64,000 nucleotides of DNA from Dyadobacter psychrotolerans (GTDB taxonomy: Bacteria; Bacteroidota; Bacteroidia; Cytophagales; Spirosomataceae): the NCBI RefSeq assembly GCF_004349265.1, contig NZ_SMFL01000007.1, positions 248,001 to 312,000 of the forward strand, in the 5' to 3' direction. The notes under the pieces were generated by a model, which had not been told where the DNA came from, did no database searches, and saw only the letters and a list, made by a program, of their open reading frames with translations. The position numbers and the translations under genes were made by a program. Each line of letters begins with the position of its first letter. The stretch's first letter is position 1. Positions 1 through 8,365 of the stretch are shown here, piece after piece.

Positions 1-44
1 ACTCCCGCCAGTATCAATATGATTATAAAAAAATTCCTTTTCAT
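1..44 (-). CDS. Possible N-terminus of an exported protein, cut by the window edge
   Basis: An ATG on the minus strand at 44 opens a frame that runs off the window. The fourteen visible codons read MKRNFFIIILILAG, a lysine/arginine start followed by a hydrophobic run, as in a signal peptide or membrane anchor. It would be transcribed in the same direction as cdsA, 170 bases downstream of it. The visible part is too short to assign a family, and chance cannot be excluded. Confidence 0.3.
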   Translation of the reverse strand, partial: MKRNFFIIILILAG

Positions 45-213
45 TCGTTCCGGATTGTTACAAAAGACCAGTACCCCGGCCGCTATTAGGACTTATTACT
101 TTGAATTATCAGCTGTCGTATTCAGCAACAGTAAAAAAATCTAAAAAACCATTCCTGAATAAGAACGACCTATAGTTTCAGGCATTGCCTGGTTGTTAAT
201 ATAAGACTGTTTC

Positions 214-1047
214 TCAGGAAAATAACTTCAAAAAAGTTATTATAAATGGTGCTGAAAGCAGCAATCCATCAAAACGGTCAAGAAATCCCCCGTGACCGGG
301 AATGCTGCTGCCGGAGTCTTTTATGGCAATGCTTCGTTTAAATAAAGATTCTACCAAATCTCCGTAAGTGCCAACGACAACAATGATGGCTCCAATGCAA
401 TACCACTTCCAGGGTTCGAATGTAAGGAAATATTGTCCTAATACAAAAGCGATCAAAGCTGCAAAAGCCGCTCCGCCCATGGCGCCTTCCCAGGATTTTT
501 TTGGAGAAATCCTTTCAAAAAGCTTTCGTTTCCCAAATTTTGTTCCTGCAAAATAACCGCCGATATCCGATGCCCACAGTAATAGAAGGCTTCCCAAGAC
601 AATCTCGTAATTGTAACTTCCACCCCGCATGGCCATTACGACAATTAGGGAAAAAGGAAGCGCAACATATATGATCCCAAGAAAAGTGAATCCAATATTT
701 GTAAAAGGTTTCAGGTCATTCTTTTTATATAATTTGATAAAAAAGATCATTGACAGCAAAGGGCTGATAATGAAGTAATTTTCAAATGCTACCTTTTCCA
801 TTTCAATCAGATACGCAAGGAGCATCATAACTGTGCCGCAGAAGGTGCCATAATATGTAAGCGGCTGATTACCATCCAATCCTAAAAGTTTATAGAATTC
901 GAGCTGGGTAAGGGCACTTATTGTACAAAACAGAAGCAGGCAGGTCCAGTCACTGTAAACAATACATCCAATGATGACAAATACGCCCGCAAGAGCTGTT
1001 ATGGTGCGTTGTTGTAAATTATTAAGATTGTCTAAACGCTTCTGCAT
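214..1047 (-). CDS. cdsA: Phosphatidate cytidylyltransferase CdsA
   Basis: This integral inner-membrane enzyme joins CTP and phosphatidic acid to make CDP-diacylglycerol, the precursor of phosphatidylethanolamine and other phospholipids. The 277-residue length is normal for the family. The protein is mostly hydrophobic with about seven or eight predicted membrane segments. The family signature lies near the C-terminus (about residues 238-262): K-R, then K-D, then PGHGGFLDRFD, with the metal-binding acidic residues intact. Its start overlaps the end of the DUF2007 gene by 26 bases, so the two are probably translationally coupled in a minus-strand operon that begins with the CPBP protease gene. 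The assignment is secure from the signature. Confidence 0.95.
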   Translation of the reverse strand: MQKRLDNLNNLQQRTITALAGVFVIIGCIVYSDWTCLLLFCTISALTQLEFYKLLGLDGNQPLTYYGTFCGTVMMLLAYLIEMEKVAFENYFIISPLLSMIFFIKLYKKNDLKPFTNIGFTFLGIIYVALPFSLIVVMAMRGGSYNYEIVLGSLLLLWASDIGGYFAGTKFGKRKLFERISPKKSWEGAMGGAAFAALIAFVLGQYFLTFEPWKWYCIGAIIVVVGTYGDLVESLFKRSIAIKDSGSSIPGHGGFLDRFDGLLLSAPFIITFLKLFS

Positions 1048-1240
1048 CTGCTAAAATAGTTTGAGCCTGAGCCAAATCACTTGCCAAAACATGTACCTCG
1101 CACATGCCAAATATCGGATAACTGCTATCCTTTTTGTTTACAATTACCGCTGCAATTCCACTTTGATCCAGAACTTCACGGGCAAGTTCAGCCTGTATCA
1201 TTTGTTCACTTTGAAATGCTTTCGCCCAACTTTCTTCCAT
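1022..1240 (-). CDS. DUF2007-family small protein
   Basis: This 72-residue soluble protein resembles the DUF2007 family (putative signal-transducing proteins), which are short alpha/beta proteins. The visible hallmarks are an early alpha-helix rich in Q, E and A, the strand GIAAVIVNKKDSSYP, then a V-H-V-L strand and a C-terminal helix. Its biochemical role is unknown. It sits between a CPBP membrane protease and cdsA, 26 bases downstream of the former and overlapping the latter. This supports a role near membrane-lipid synthesis, but only by association. The family call rests on pattern and length, not on a search. Confidence 0.75.
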   Translation of the reverse strand: MEESWAKAFQSEQMIQAELAREVLDQSGIAAVIVNKKDSSYPIFGMCEVHVLASDLAQAQTILADAEAFRQS

Positions 1241-1266
1241 AATTTGATGTCAATTATTTATTTCTT

Positions 1267-2229
1267 TTAACTTTTTTTAACTAATATCTTTTGTCCAAGG
1301 CTGTCTTTTCTGATTGTAAAAAGAATCACCGCCGTTAGAACCAACGAAGAAATGACACTTAACCAGGGCATCGTTTTGGTTTCTTCGATATTCAGATTCA
1401 GAACTCTGATGTTATATAAATAAACCATCACCAGCACAAAACCATTGTTAATAAAATGTGCAAAAACGGCAATCCACAAACTTCCCGTCCAATAGTAAAG
1501 GTAACCAAAGACTGCGCCAAGGAGCATTCTTGGTAAAAAACCGTAAAACTGAAAATGAATGGCGCTGAATATGGCAGCAGAAACCCAGATTGCAATATGC
1601 ACATTTCCCCACTGCTGGCCTAGTTTTCGCTGAATGATACCGCGAAACAATGTTTCTTCTCCCCAAGCCGGCAGAAGTACCACCACAAATAACGCAATGA
1701 GTAGCTGACTAAAACGATCGTAGGTCGTAAGAAACTTTGTAAGTACAGCCAGCTGTTCCTCTTTTTCTTTCATCCAGATTTCCAGTCCGGATAAGGCATC
1801 CGGGAAAGACATAGCGGCGTTCCACTCAATAAATTTACTGTTAAGCGGTATAAAAGCCAGTACCAGTACAAATGCCAGCAGCCAGATTTTAGGATCAGGT
1901 TTAGTTTTAAATACGAAATCCTTTAAGGTTTTTCTTTCAATGAAATACCAGTAAAGAATAGAGGGGAAAAGATACGAAAAGAAGTGAACGGTTCCCTGTA
2001 ACATCATCATGGCGTACCATCCGTTTTTAACCTGCTCAGGTTCGGTAATGAGTTGATTTAATATTGTTGCCACGCTACCAAAATCGGCGGACAGGTATAT
2101 TGCCAAAATGATAAGTGCCAAAACATTCCCGATTGCCATGCCAATCAGCACGAATCCGATCAGAACCAATAAACTACCCCAGGTGCCAGGTACACGTGAA
2201 TCGACTAAATTCAGATTACTTTTTTGCAT
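1267..2229 (-). CDS. CPBP-family intramembrane metalloprotease
   Basis: This polytopic membrane protein of 320 residues belongs to the CAAX-protease/bacteriocin-processing (CPBP, Abi) family. The conserved motifs are WGEETLFRG (EExxxR, about residue 190), then a histidine in AIHFQFYGFLPR, and HFINNG near the C-terminus. These supply the glutamates and histidines expected of the active site. I place the start at the ATG at 2229. A longer frame runs to 2532, but its extra 101 residues lie antisense to the dus gene and lack membrane-protein character. Substrates of bacterial CPBP proteins are mostly unknown. It heads the CPBP-DUF2007-cdsA operon. Confidence 0.85.
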   Translation of the reverse strand: MQKSNLNLVDSRVPGTWGSLLVLIGFVLIGMAIGNVLALIILAIYLSADFGSVATILNQLITEPEQVKNGWYAMMMLQGTVHFFSYLFPSILYWYFIERKTLKDFVFKTKPDPKIWLLAFVLVLAFIPLNSKFIEWNAAMSFPDALSGLEIWMKEKEEQLAVLTKFLTTYDRFSQLLIALFVVVLLPAWGEETLFRGIIQRKLGQQWGNVHIAIWVSAAIFSAIHFQFYGFLPRMLLGAVFGYLYYWTGSLWIAVFAHFINNGFVLVMVYLYNIRVLNLNIEETKTMPWLSVISSLVLTAVILFTIRKDSLGQKILVKKS

Positions 2230-2347
2230 AATTGGTGTAAATTTACAGTTTATTGTCAATTTAAATACAGAATAAACTGCCGGCAGAAATATTGGACTGA
2301 TTAATTGTCTGTAAAAATCATGCAAGCAGTATGTAAAAAAGGAATAA

Positions 2348-3337
2348 ATGGTAAAAATCGGAAATATAGAATTGGGTGATTTTCCTTTGTTGCTTGCTCC
2401 CATGGAGGATGTAAGCGATCCGCCATTTCGTGCGGTTTGTAAGGAAAACGGGGCGGATCTGATGTATACGGAATTTATTTCGTCAGAAGGACTGATTCGT
2501 GACGCGGCAAAAAGTGTGCAAAAGCTGGACATTTTTGAATATGAAAGGCCTGTTGGTATTCAGCTTTTTGGAAGTGATATTGAAACGATGGGGTCATGTT
2601 CTGAAATTGCATCAAAAGTCAATCCGGACCTGATAGATATCAATTATGGCTGCCCTGTGAAAAACGTGGCTTGCCGCGGTGCGGGAGCAGCTTTGCTGCA
2701 GGATATCCCAAAAATGGTAAAAATGACTGAGGCAGTTGTGAAATCCACACATTTACCGGTTACAGTAAAAACCCGCCTTGGCTGGGACGAGAGTACCAAA
2801 AATGTGCAGGAGGTTGCTGAGCGCTTGCAGGACATTGGAATTCAGGCATTATCGGTACACGGAAGGACCCGGGTGCAGATGTATAAGGGTTCGGCGGACT
2901 GGACACTGATCGCCAAAATAAAAGATAACCCGCGAATTACGATTCCGATCTTTGGAAACGGCGATGTGGACACACCCGAAAAGGCAGTAGAATATCGCGA
3001 CAGGTTCGGCGTGGACGGTATCATGATCGGACGGGCAACGATTGGGAATCCCTGGATTTTTAATGAGATAAAACATTATATGAAAACAGGGGAGAAGTTA
3101 ACCCCTCCGACTTTGGCAGAACGTGTAGAAGTTTGCAGGCGACATCTCGAATTTTCTATCCGCTGGAAAGGTCCGGTTGCCGGTGTGTTTGAAATGAGAA
3201 GACATTACACCAATTACTTTCGCGGGCTTGAAAACTTCAAACCTTTCAGGATGCGTCTGGTTGAGGGAATGTCGTTTGAAGAGCTGGATGGAATTCTGAA
3301 TGAGGTTGTCCATGAGTTTAGCGAGCCTGTATGTTAA
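2348..3337 (+). CDS. dusB: tRNA-dihydrouridine synthase (DusB type)
   Basis: This FMN-dependent TIM-barrel enzyme reduces specific uridines in tRNA to dihydrouridine using NADPH. At 329 residues it has normal length. The N-terminal LLAPMEDVSDPPFR matches the family's FMN-binding start. DINYGCPVKNVACRGAGAAL contains the catalytic cysteine (in ACRGAG), followed by TVKTRLGWD, SVHGRTR and IFGNGDV for flavin and RNA binding. The start codon is 118 bases from the divergent CPBP start, so the two probably share a promoter region. Its last seven bases overlap the start of the biotin-carrier gene. Confidence 0.93.
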   Translation: MVKIGNIELGDFPLLLAPMEDVSDPPFRAVCKENGADLMYTEFISSEGLIRDAAKSVQKLDIFEYERPVGIQLFGSDIETMGSCSEIASKVNPDLIDINYGCPVKNVACRGAGAALLQDIPKMVKMTEAVVKSTHLPVTVKTRLGWDESTKNVQEVAERLQDIGIQALSVHGRTRVQMYKGSADWTLIAKIKDNPRITIPIFGNGDVDTPEKAVEYRDRFGVDGIMIGRATIGNPWIFNEIKHYMKTGEKLTPPTLAERVEVCRRHLEFSIRWKGPVAGVFEMRRHYTNYFRGLENFKPFRMRLVEGMSFEELDGILNEVVHEFSEPVC

Positions 3338-3849
3338 AAGTTACAGTTGAAAACGAAATTGCAGATCAACCCGGAGCTTCGTTCGAACTGGAGCAGCAGC
3401 AGGAAAGCTGGACAATTGATAATACATTGTTTGACGGAGATGTCGTTCGTCTTTCTGAAAACCATTATCATGTGATCTGGGCTAATAAATCGTATAATGT
3501 TGAAGTTATCCAGTCAAATCATCAGGAAAAAACCTTCCAGCTTCTGATCAACGGCCTGTTGGTCAAAACATCCGTTAAAGATCAGTTTGACCTGCTTTTG
3601 GAAGGTATGGGTCTGGAAGCTAAGGCCGTGCAGAAGATAAATCACGTGAAAGCGCCTATGCCGGGATTAATACAGTCCATAGCTGTTTCTGAGGGTGATC
3701 ATGTCAACAAAGGGGATACTTTGCTGGTGCTGGTTGCGATGAAAATGGAAAATATTATTAAGGCTTCCGGAGACGGAATTGTCAAATCACTTAAAATTAA
3801 CTCCGGAGATACGGTTGAAAAAAACCAGGTTATGTTAGAGTTTCATTAA
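3331..3849 (+). CDS. Biotin carboxyl carrier protein (acyl-CoA/pyruvate carboxylase type)
   Basis: This 172-residue protein has a C-terminal biotinyl domain of about 70 residues starting at KAPMPGLIQSI. The biotinylation motif is VAMKMEN, whose lysine should carry biotin. The N-terminal 95 residues form the extra beta-rich region seen in the small carrier subunits of Bacteroidota acyl-CoA or oxaloacetate carboxylases. The carrier would move carboxyl groups between a biotin carboxylase and a carboxyltransferase, but neither partner is encoded nearby. The ATG overlaps the dusB stop by seven bases, which implies coupling to an unrelated gene. A lipoyl carrier is unlikely given AMKM. Confidence 0.88.
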   Translation: MLKVTVENEIADQPGASFELEQQQESWTIDNTLFDGDVVRLSENHYHVIWANKSYNVEVIQSNHQEKTFQLLINGLLVKTSVKDQFDLLLEGMGLEAKAVQKINHVKAPMPGLIQSIAVSEGDHVNKGDTLLVLVAMKMENIIKASGDGIVKSLKINSGDTVEKNQVMLEFH

Positions 3850-3854
3850 ATAAC

Positions 3855-3886
3855 TTGTTTATCTAATCTCCCAACATGTATTTTTG
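3855..3886 (+). promoter_or_regulatory. Bacteroidota-type promoter for pyrH-frr
   Basis: TTG at 3855-3857 and TATTTTTG at 3879-3886 are 21 bases apart, which fits the Bacteroidota -33 TTG / -7 TAnnTTTG pattern. Transcription would start about 20 bases before the pyrH ATG, giving a very short leader. Confidence 0.6.
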
Positions 3887-3912
3887 CGATCAAAATCACC
3901 TACATCACAACC

Positions 3913-4632
3913 ATGCCTGAACCAAAATACAAACGCATACTTCTCAAACTCAGCGGAGAAGCACTTAACGGAGGAGACAAAGGACAGGTTATCGATTTTA
4001 ATATTCTCGATAATTATGCCAAAGAAATCAAAAAAATTGCTGAAGTCGGTGTTCAGATTGCGATTGTGATTGGCGGCGGAAACATATTTCGCGGTGCATC
4101 TGTGGAAAAATCCGGCATAGACCGCGTACAGGGCGACCACATGGGCATGCTTGCTACGGTTATTAACGGCATGGCGATTCAAAGTTCTCTGGAAAAACAC
4201 AATTTGAATACACGGCTGATGTCAGCCATTAAAATGGAGCAGGTTTGTGAGCCGTTAATTCGCCGCAGAGCAATTCGCCATTTGGAAAAAGGGCGCGTAG
4301 TTATTTTCGGTGCAGGAACCGGAAATCCGTATTTCACGACTGATACCACGGCCGGGCTTCGGGCAATTGAGTCAGAGTCAGAGGTGGTTTTGAAAGGAAC
4401 ACGCGTTGACGGTGTTTATACGGCTGATCCGGAAAAAGATCCTTTGGCTACCAAATACACCCAGCTGACTTTTGACGAAGCTTTATCCAAAAATCTTAAG
4501 ATCATGGATTTAACGGCTTTCACACTTTGCAAGGAAAACAATGTGCCGATCATCGTTTTTGACATGAACAAACCGGGGAATTTGTTTGATCTGGTTATGG
4601 GCGAGGAAGTGGGTACCTTGATATCGAATTAA
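3913..4632 (+). CDS. pyrH: Uridylate kinase
   Basis: This cytosolic amino-acid-kinase-fold enzyme phosphorylates UMP to UDP with ATP in pyrimidine nucleotide synthesis. The 239-residue length is typical. The N-terminal RILLKLSGEAL is the phosphate-binding loop. IGGGNIFRG, DHMGMLATVINGMA and GTGNPYFTTDTTA are the UMP- and ATP-binding segments of bacterial PyrH, distinct from eukaryotic UMP-CMP kinases. It is followed by frr after 27 bases, a gene order conserved widely in bacteria. It probably has its own promoter just upstream. Confidence 0.97.
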   Translation: MPEPKYKRILLKLSGEALNGGDKGQVIDFNILDNYAKEIKKIAEVGVQIAIVIGGGNIFRGASVEKSGIDRVQGDHMGMLATVINGMAIQSSLEKHNLNTRLMSAIKMEQVCEPLIRRRAIRHLEKGRVVIFGAGTGNPYFTTDTTAGLRAIESESEVVLKGTRVDGVYTADPEKDPLATKYTQLTFDEALSKNLKIMDLTAFTLCKENNVPIIVFDMNKPGNLFDLVMGEEVGTLISN

Positions 4633-4659
4633 CAGAATTAAAATAGCTTACATTAAATC

Positions 4660-5220
4660 ATGGAAGAAATAGAATTATATCTGGACGACGCCAAGGAAAC
4701 GATGGAAGGCGCGATTAAACACCTTATTATTGAATTGGGTAAAATACGTGCCGGAAAAGCATCACCACAGATGCTGGAAGGTCTTCAGATTGAATATTAT
4801 GGCTCAATGACGCCTATTCAAAACGTCGCAACAATTAATACGCCTGATGCCAGGACGATTGCAATACGGCCTTTTGAGAAAAAAATCATCAACGATATCG
4901 AAAAGGCAATCCGTAACGGGAATCTTGGTTTTTCTCCTTCCAATGACGGAGAAATGATCCGTATATCGGTTCCGCCTCTTAATGAAGAACGTCGTCGTGA
5001 ACTGGCCAAAAGAGCTAAAAACGAAATTGAAACGGCAAAAATTAATATCCGTAATATTCGTCAGGATGCAAACAATTCACTTCGTAAGTTAACCAAGGAA
5101 GGTGTTGCAGAGGATTTAGTTAAAGTAAGTGAAGACCGTGTTCAAAAACTGACGGATGGATTTGTTTCAAAAGTTGAGCAAATTTACACTGCCAAGGAAA
5201 AAGAGATCATGGAGGTTTAG
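4660..5220 (+). CDS. frr: Ribosome recycling factor
   Basis: This protein works with EF-G to split the post-termination ribosome into subunits. At 186 residues it matches the family length. The long helical hairpins are apparent, with the conserved KIRAGKASP near residue 30. PLNEERRRELAKRAK and the C-terminal VRNIRQDAN-like region (here IRNIRQDANN) are the three-helix-bundle core. It lies 27 bases after pyrH and the two are almost certainly co-transcribed. No hairpin is obvious between its stop and the toxin-antitoxin pair 66 bases downstream. Confidence 0.97.
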   Translation: MEEIELYLDDAKETMEGAIKHLIIELGKIRAGKASPQMLEGLQIEYYGSMTPIQNVATINTPDARTIAIRPFEKKIINDIEKAIRNGNLGFSPSNDGEMIRISVPPLNEERRRELAKRAKNEIETAKINIRNIRQDANNSLRKLTKEGVAEDLVKVSEDRVQKLTDGFVSKVEQIYTAKEKEIMEV

Positions 5221-5286
5221 AAAGCCGCATGAAGTTTGTTGTGCTTTGAAATACGCTAATTTCATTTAAAGCAAATATTAAATATC

Positions 5287-5520
5287 ATGGAAACGACACT
5301 TCATTTTGACACTAAGGTAAGTTTAAGCCAATTGGCGCAAATTATTCGTGAGCAGTTACCAGCCAAAGACAGACTGGCTCTTGCCAACATGCTGCAAACG
5401 GAAGAAGATGACGAGCCTACAAAGGAGCAAATACTGAGTCGGTTAAAGGAAGATTATATAGCTCTTCAAAATGGGACGTTAAAAACCCGTACGTTAAAAG
5501 AAGTCTTAGATGAGCTTTGA
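5287..5520 (+). CDS. Putative antitoxin of a RelE/ParE-type module
   Basis: This small acidic protein of 77 residues has no clear DNA-binding fold that I can name. It is called an antitoxin because of its position. Its last 11 bases overlap the start of a basic RelE/ParE-like gene, the usual antitoxin-first arrangement. The middle is helical (LPAKDRLALANML), followed by an acidic stretch (EEDDEPT). The C-terminal third (LKEDYIALQNGTLKTRTLKEVLDEL) could be the segment that wraps the toxin. In many such proteins a DNA-binding N-terminus represses the operon, and here that is inference only. Confidence 0.6.
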   Translation: METTLHFDTKVSLSQLAQIIREQLPAKDRLALANMLQTEEDDEPTKEQILSRLKEDYIALQNGTLKTRTLKEVLDEL

Positions 5521-5839
5521 GGTCATAACTTCTTCGAATTTTGCTAAGCAATTAAAAAAGCTGTCTAAGAAATATGCTTCTCTGAAACAAGAAGTTTTTC
5601 TGTTAGGAGAAAGCCTTTCCGAGAATCCAACTTTGGGAACACCCATTGGAAAAGAATGCTACAAAATTCGGTTAGCGATCAGAAGTAAGGGAAAGGGTAA
5701 AAGTGGTGGAGCAAGAGTGATAACTTGTGTTGTGGCGCTAAAAGAATCGGTAATTCTTCTATCTATTTATGATAAGTCGGAACAGGAAAATATTGAAGAT
5801 AAAGAGTTGGAACGGCTTTTGGATGAAAATATCCTGTGA
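5510..5839 (+). CDS. Putative RelE/ParE-family toxin
   Basis: This 109-residue basic protein has the layout of the RelE/ParE fold: an N-terminal strand (FEVITSSNF), two lysine-rich helices (AKQLKKLSKKYASLKQEV), then strands with CYKIRLAIRSKGKGKSGGARVITCV. ILLSIYDKSEQENI matches the typical closing strand and helix. The family includes ribosome-dependent mRNA endonucleases and gyrase inhibitors, and I cannot say which applies. The conserved arginines in KIRLAIRS and GGARVI are candidate functional residues. It ends ten bases before a strong bidirectional hairpin. Expression is probably autoregulated with the upstream gene. Confidence 0.7.
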   Translation: MSFEVITSSNFAKQLKKLSKKYASLKQEVFLLGESLSENPTLGTPIGKECYKIRLAIRSKGKGKSGGARVITCVVALKESVILLSIYDKSEQENIEDKELERLLDENIL

Positions 5840-5848
5840 AGTTTTTAT

Positions 5849-5879
5849 AAAAAAATCCCACTTTCGGTGGGATTTTTTT
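5849..5879. terminator. Strong bidirectional intrinsic terminator
   Basis: A perfect 13-base inverted repeat (AAAAAAATCCCAC at 5849-5861 and its complement at 5867-5879) encloses a five-base loop. The A tract and T tract make it work on both strands. It separates the convergent toxin gene and uxs. Confidence 0.88.
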
Positions 5880-5891
5880 ATAAGTCAGCTA

Positions 5892-6884
5892 TTATTTGCC
5901 TGCACTAAAACCTTCGAAACCGCGGTGATTTGATTCTTCGTACAATCTTTCTTCCGGCAGATTGCGGAAGTAGTCGTAAGTGATGCGCAAACCTTCTTCA
6001 CGTGTAACTTTCGGTTCCCAGCCGAGAATTTCTCTGGCTTTGGTGATATCCGGCTGGCGTTGTTTAGGATCATCCTGAGGAAGATCTTTGTAAACAACTT
6101 TCTGATCTGTTCCGGTCAGGGCAATAATTTCTTCTGCAAATTCTTTAATCGTGATTTCAGCAGGATTACCAATGTTCACAGGGAGTGAATAATCACTTAG
6201 CAACAACCGGTAAATACCTTCAACCAGATCATCTACGTAACAGAACGCACGTGTTTGTGAACCGTCACCGAAAATGGTAATGTCTTCACCGCGCAACGCC
6301 TGTCCGATGAAAGCAGGAAGTACCCGTCCGTCATTGAGGCGCATTCTAGGTCCATAAGTATTGAATATCCGTACGATACGGGTTTCTACATCATGATAAC
6401 GGTGGTAAGCCATCGTGATCGCTTCCTGATATCGTTTTGCTTCGTCATAGCAGCCGCGTGGCCCAATTGGATTCACGTGTCCCCAATACTCCTCAGTTTG
6501 CGGATGAACCAAAGGATCTCCATAAACTTCGGAAGTAGAAGCAATAATGAAACGGGCCTTTTTCGCAAGTGCAAGTCCCAAAAGATTATGCGTTCCCATC
6601 GCACCCACTTTAAGAGTCTGGATTGGGATTTTCAGATAGTCGATCGGACTGGCCGGTGATGCGAAATGAAGGATGTAATCAAGCTCACCCGGCACGTGTA
6701 CAAATTTTGTAACATCGTGGTGGTTAAACTCGAAATTGGGATTCGGCATCAGGTGCTCAATATTGCGCATGTCGCCGGTAATCAGGTTATCCATCCCGAT
6801 TACATACATACCCTCTTTTAAGAATCGTTCACAAAGGTGCGAACCCAAAAAACCTGCTGCTCCGGTTATTAAGACACGTTTCAT
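5892..6884 (-). CDS. uxs: UDP-glucuronate decarboxylase (UDP-xylose synthase)
   Basis: This NAD-dependent short-chain dehydrogenase/epimerase-fold enzyme converts UDP-glucuronate to UDP-xylose with loss of CO2. The 330-residue length fits the soluble bacterial form. It shows the Rossmann motif GAAGFLGSHL at residues 8-17, the catalytic serine region ASTSEVYGDP, and the YxxxK pair in GPRGCYDEAKR, a hallmark of UXS. RIFNTYGPRM and DGSQTRAFCYVDD complete the substrate site. It lies 39 bases downstream of ugd, whose product is its substrate. A dTDP-glucose 4,6-dehydratase would lack GPRGCYDEAKR, so I favour UXS. Confidence 0.92.
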   Translation of the reverse strand: MKRVLITGAAGFLGSHLCERFLKEGMYVIGMDNLITGDMRNIEHLMPNPNFEFNHHDVTKFVHVPGELDYILHFASPASPIDYLKIPIQTLKVGAMGTHNLLGLALAKKARFIIASTSEVYGDPLVHPQTEEYWGHVNPIGPRGCYDEAKRYQEAITMAYHRYHDVETRIVRIFNTYGPRMRLNDGRVLPAFIGQALRGEDITIFGDGSQTRAFCYVDDLVEGIYRLLLSDYSLPVNIGNPAEITIKEFAEEIIALTGTDQKVVYKDLPQDDPKQRQPDITKAREILGWEPKVTREEGLRITYDYFRNLPEERLYEESNHRGFEGFSAGK

Positions 6885-6923
6885 TAACAGTGAGATGATT
6901 AGATAAAAACTATTTTATAAATG

Positions 6924-8240
6924 TCAGGCTGGTACTACCTTTTCTCTTCCGATGCTGTAATAGGTATATCCCATTTCACGCATTTGTTCCAATTCGTATA
7001 AATTCCTTCCGTCAAAAACGACTTTGTTTTTCAGAAGTTTGCTCATTTTTTCAAATTCCGGTGTTCTGAACTGAGGCCATTCTGTAAAGATCATCAATGC
7101 GTCCGCATCATCTAAAGCAGCATAAGGTGTATGGCAAAAAGTCACTTTATCTCCCAAAATACCCTTTACATTATTCATTGCTTCCGGATCGTAAGCAGTG
7201 ACCTTCACACCTGCTTCAAGTAAAACTTGAATATTTTCCAAAGCCGGAGCTTCGCGAATGTCATCGGTGTAGGGTTTAAATGCAAGTCCCCATACCGCAA
7301 TCGTTTTGCCTTTTAGATCACCGTTGAAATAGCTGTTTACCATCGGTAAAAGTTTTTTCTTCTGATCATCATTCACTTCCATTACAGATTTAAGAATCCG
7401 GAAATCGTAATCAAAGTCCTGCGATGTTTTGGCCAATGCCTGCACATCTTTTGGAAAGCAACTTCCGCCATAACCAATTCCCGCAAAGAGAAAACGTTTC
7501 CCAATCCGGCTGTCGGTTCCGATGCCGCGGCGTATGTCATCCACATTGGCTCCAACCTTTTCACAAAGATTGGCAATTTCATTCATAAAGGTGATCTTCA
7601 TCGCCAGGAATGAGTTTGCCGCATATTTTGTCATCTCTGCAGAGCGCTCATCCATAAAGATAACCGGGTTTCCCTGACGAACAAGCGGAGCATAAAGTTT
7701 CTCCATCACTTTTTTTGCCCTTTCGGAAGTTGTTCCTACAACAACTCTATCAGGCTTCATGAAATCTTCAACGGCTACACCTTCCCGTAGGAATTCCGGG
7801 TTTGAAACAACGTCAAACTCTACTTTTGCATTTTTCGCAATCGCGGCTGTAACCTTTTCCGCTGTACCAACAGGTACCGTACTTTTATCGATTACTACTG
7901 CGTAATGATCCAGAATATGCCCCAGATCATCCGCTACTTTTAAAATATATTTCAAATCGGCAGAGCCATCTTCTCCCGGAGGAGTGGGCAATGCAAGAAA
8001 AATAACCTGCGCTTCTTTGATCCCTTCTTTAAGATCTGTCGTAAATTGTAGACGACCTTCGGCAACATTCCGATCAAACAAAACATCAAGACCCGGTTCG
8101 TAAATTGGAATATCTCCTTTTTGAAGACGTTCGATTTTATTTACGTCTATATCGACACAAATAACCTGGTTGCCTGTTTCAGCAAAACAAGTTCCGGTAA
8201 CAAGACCAACATAACCTGTACCTACTACTGCAATTTTCAT
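6924..8240 (-). CDS. ugd: UDP-glucose 6-dehydrogenase
   Basis: This cytosolic enzyme oxidises UDP-glucose twice with NAD+ to give UDP-glucuronate. The 438-residue protein has the N-terminal NAD motif GTGYVGLVTGTCFAETG. The catalytic cysteine lies in GYGGSCFPKD, and the C-terminal UDP-binding domain carries WGLAFKPYTDDIREAP. It is the first gene of a two-gene minus-strand operon with uxs, so the operon makes UDP-xylose for surface glycans. No glycosyltransferase is adjacent. A TACTTTTG element on the minus strand at 8331-8338 is a candidate promoter. Confidence 0.95.
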   Translation of the reverse strand: MKIAVVGTGYVGLVTGTCFAETGNQVICVDIDVNKIERLQKGDIPIYEPGLDVLFDRNVAEGRLQFTTDLKEGIKEAQVIFLALPTPPGEDGSADLKYILKVADDLGHILDHYAVVIDKSTVPVGTAEKVTAAIAKNAKVEFDVVSNPEFLREGVAVEDFMKPDRVVVGTTSERAKKVMEKLYAPLVRQGNPVIFMDERSAEMTKYAANSFLAMKITFMNEIANLCEKVGANVDDIRRGIGTDSRIGKRFLFAGIGYGGSCFPKDVQALAKTSQDFDYDFRILKSVMEVNDDQKKKLLPMVNSYFNGDLKGKTIAVWGLAFKPYTDDIREAPALENIQVLLEAGVKVTAYDPEAMNNVKGILGDKVTFCHTPYAALDDADALMIFTEWPQFRTPEFEKMSKLLKNKVVFDGRNLYELEQMREMGYTYYSIGREKVVPA

Positions 8241-8330
8241 AAATGTAATTTAAACTATATAGCTGTGATGAAACTAATTAGCAGCAGGGTATAATTGGAC
8301 TAAACCAAGCTGCGTATATTAAGTCTTTCG

Positions 8331-8338
8331 CAAAAGTA
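8331..8338 (-). promoter_or_regulatory. Candidate -7 element for ugd-uxs
   Basis: The minus strand reads TACTTTTG, a match to TAnnTTTG, about 90 bases before the ugd start. No clear TTG is seen at the -33 spacing, so the match is partial. Confidence 0.35.
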
Positions 8339-8365
8339 ATTTTTTTAAACGAATCCTTCCTGCTC

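Noticed and set aside
1..144. Open frame of 47 codons on the plus strand from the window edge
   Set aside because: It has no recognisable protein pattern and the minus strand offers a better signal-peptide-like start at 44. Random open stretches of this length are common.
2230..2532. N-terminal extension of the CPBP protease
   Set aside because: The extra 101 residues run antisense into dusB and look unlike a membrane-protein start. ATG 2229 gives a normal family length.
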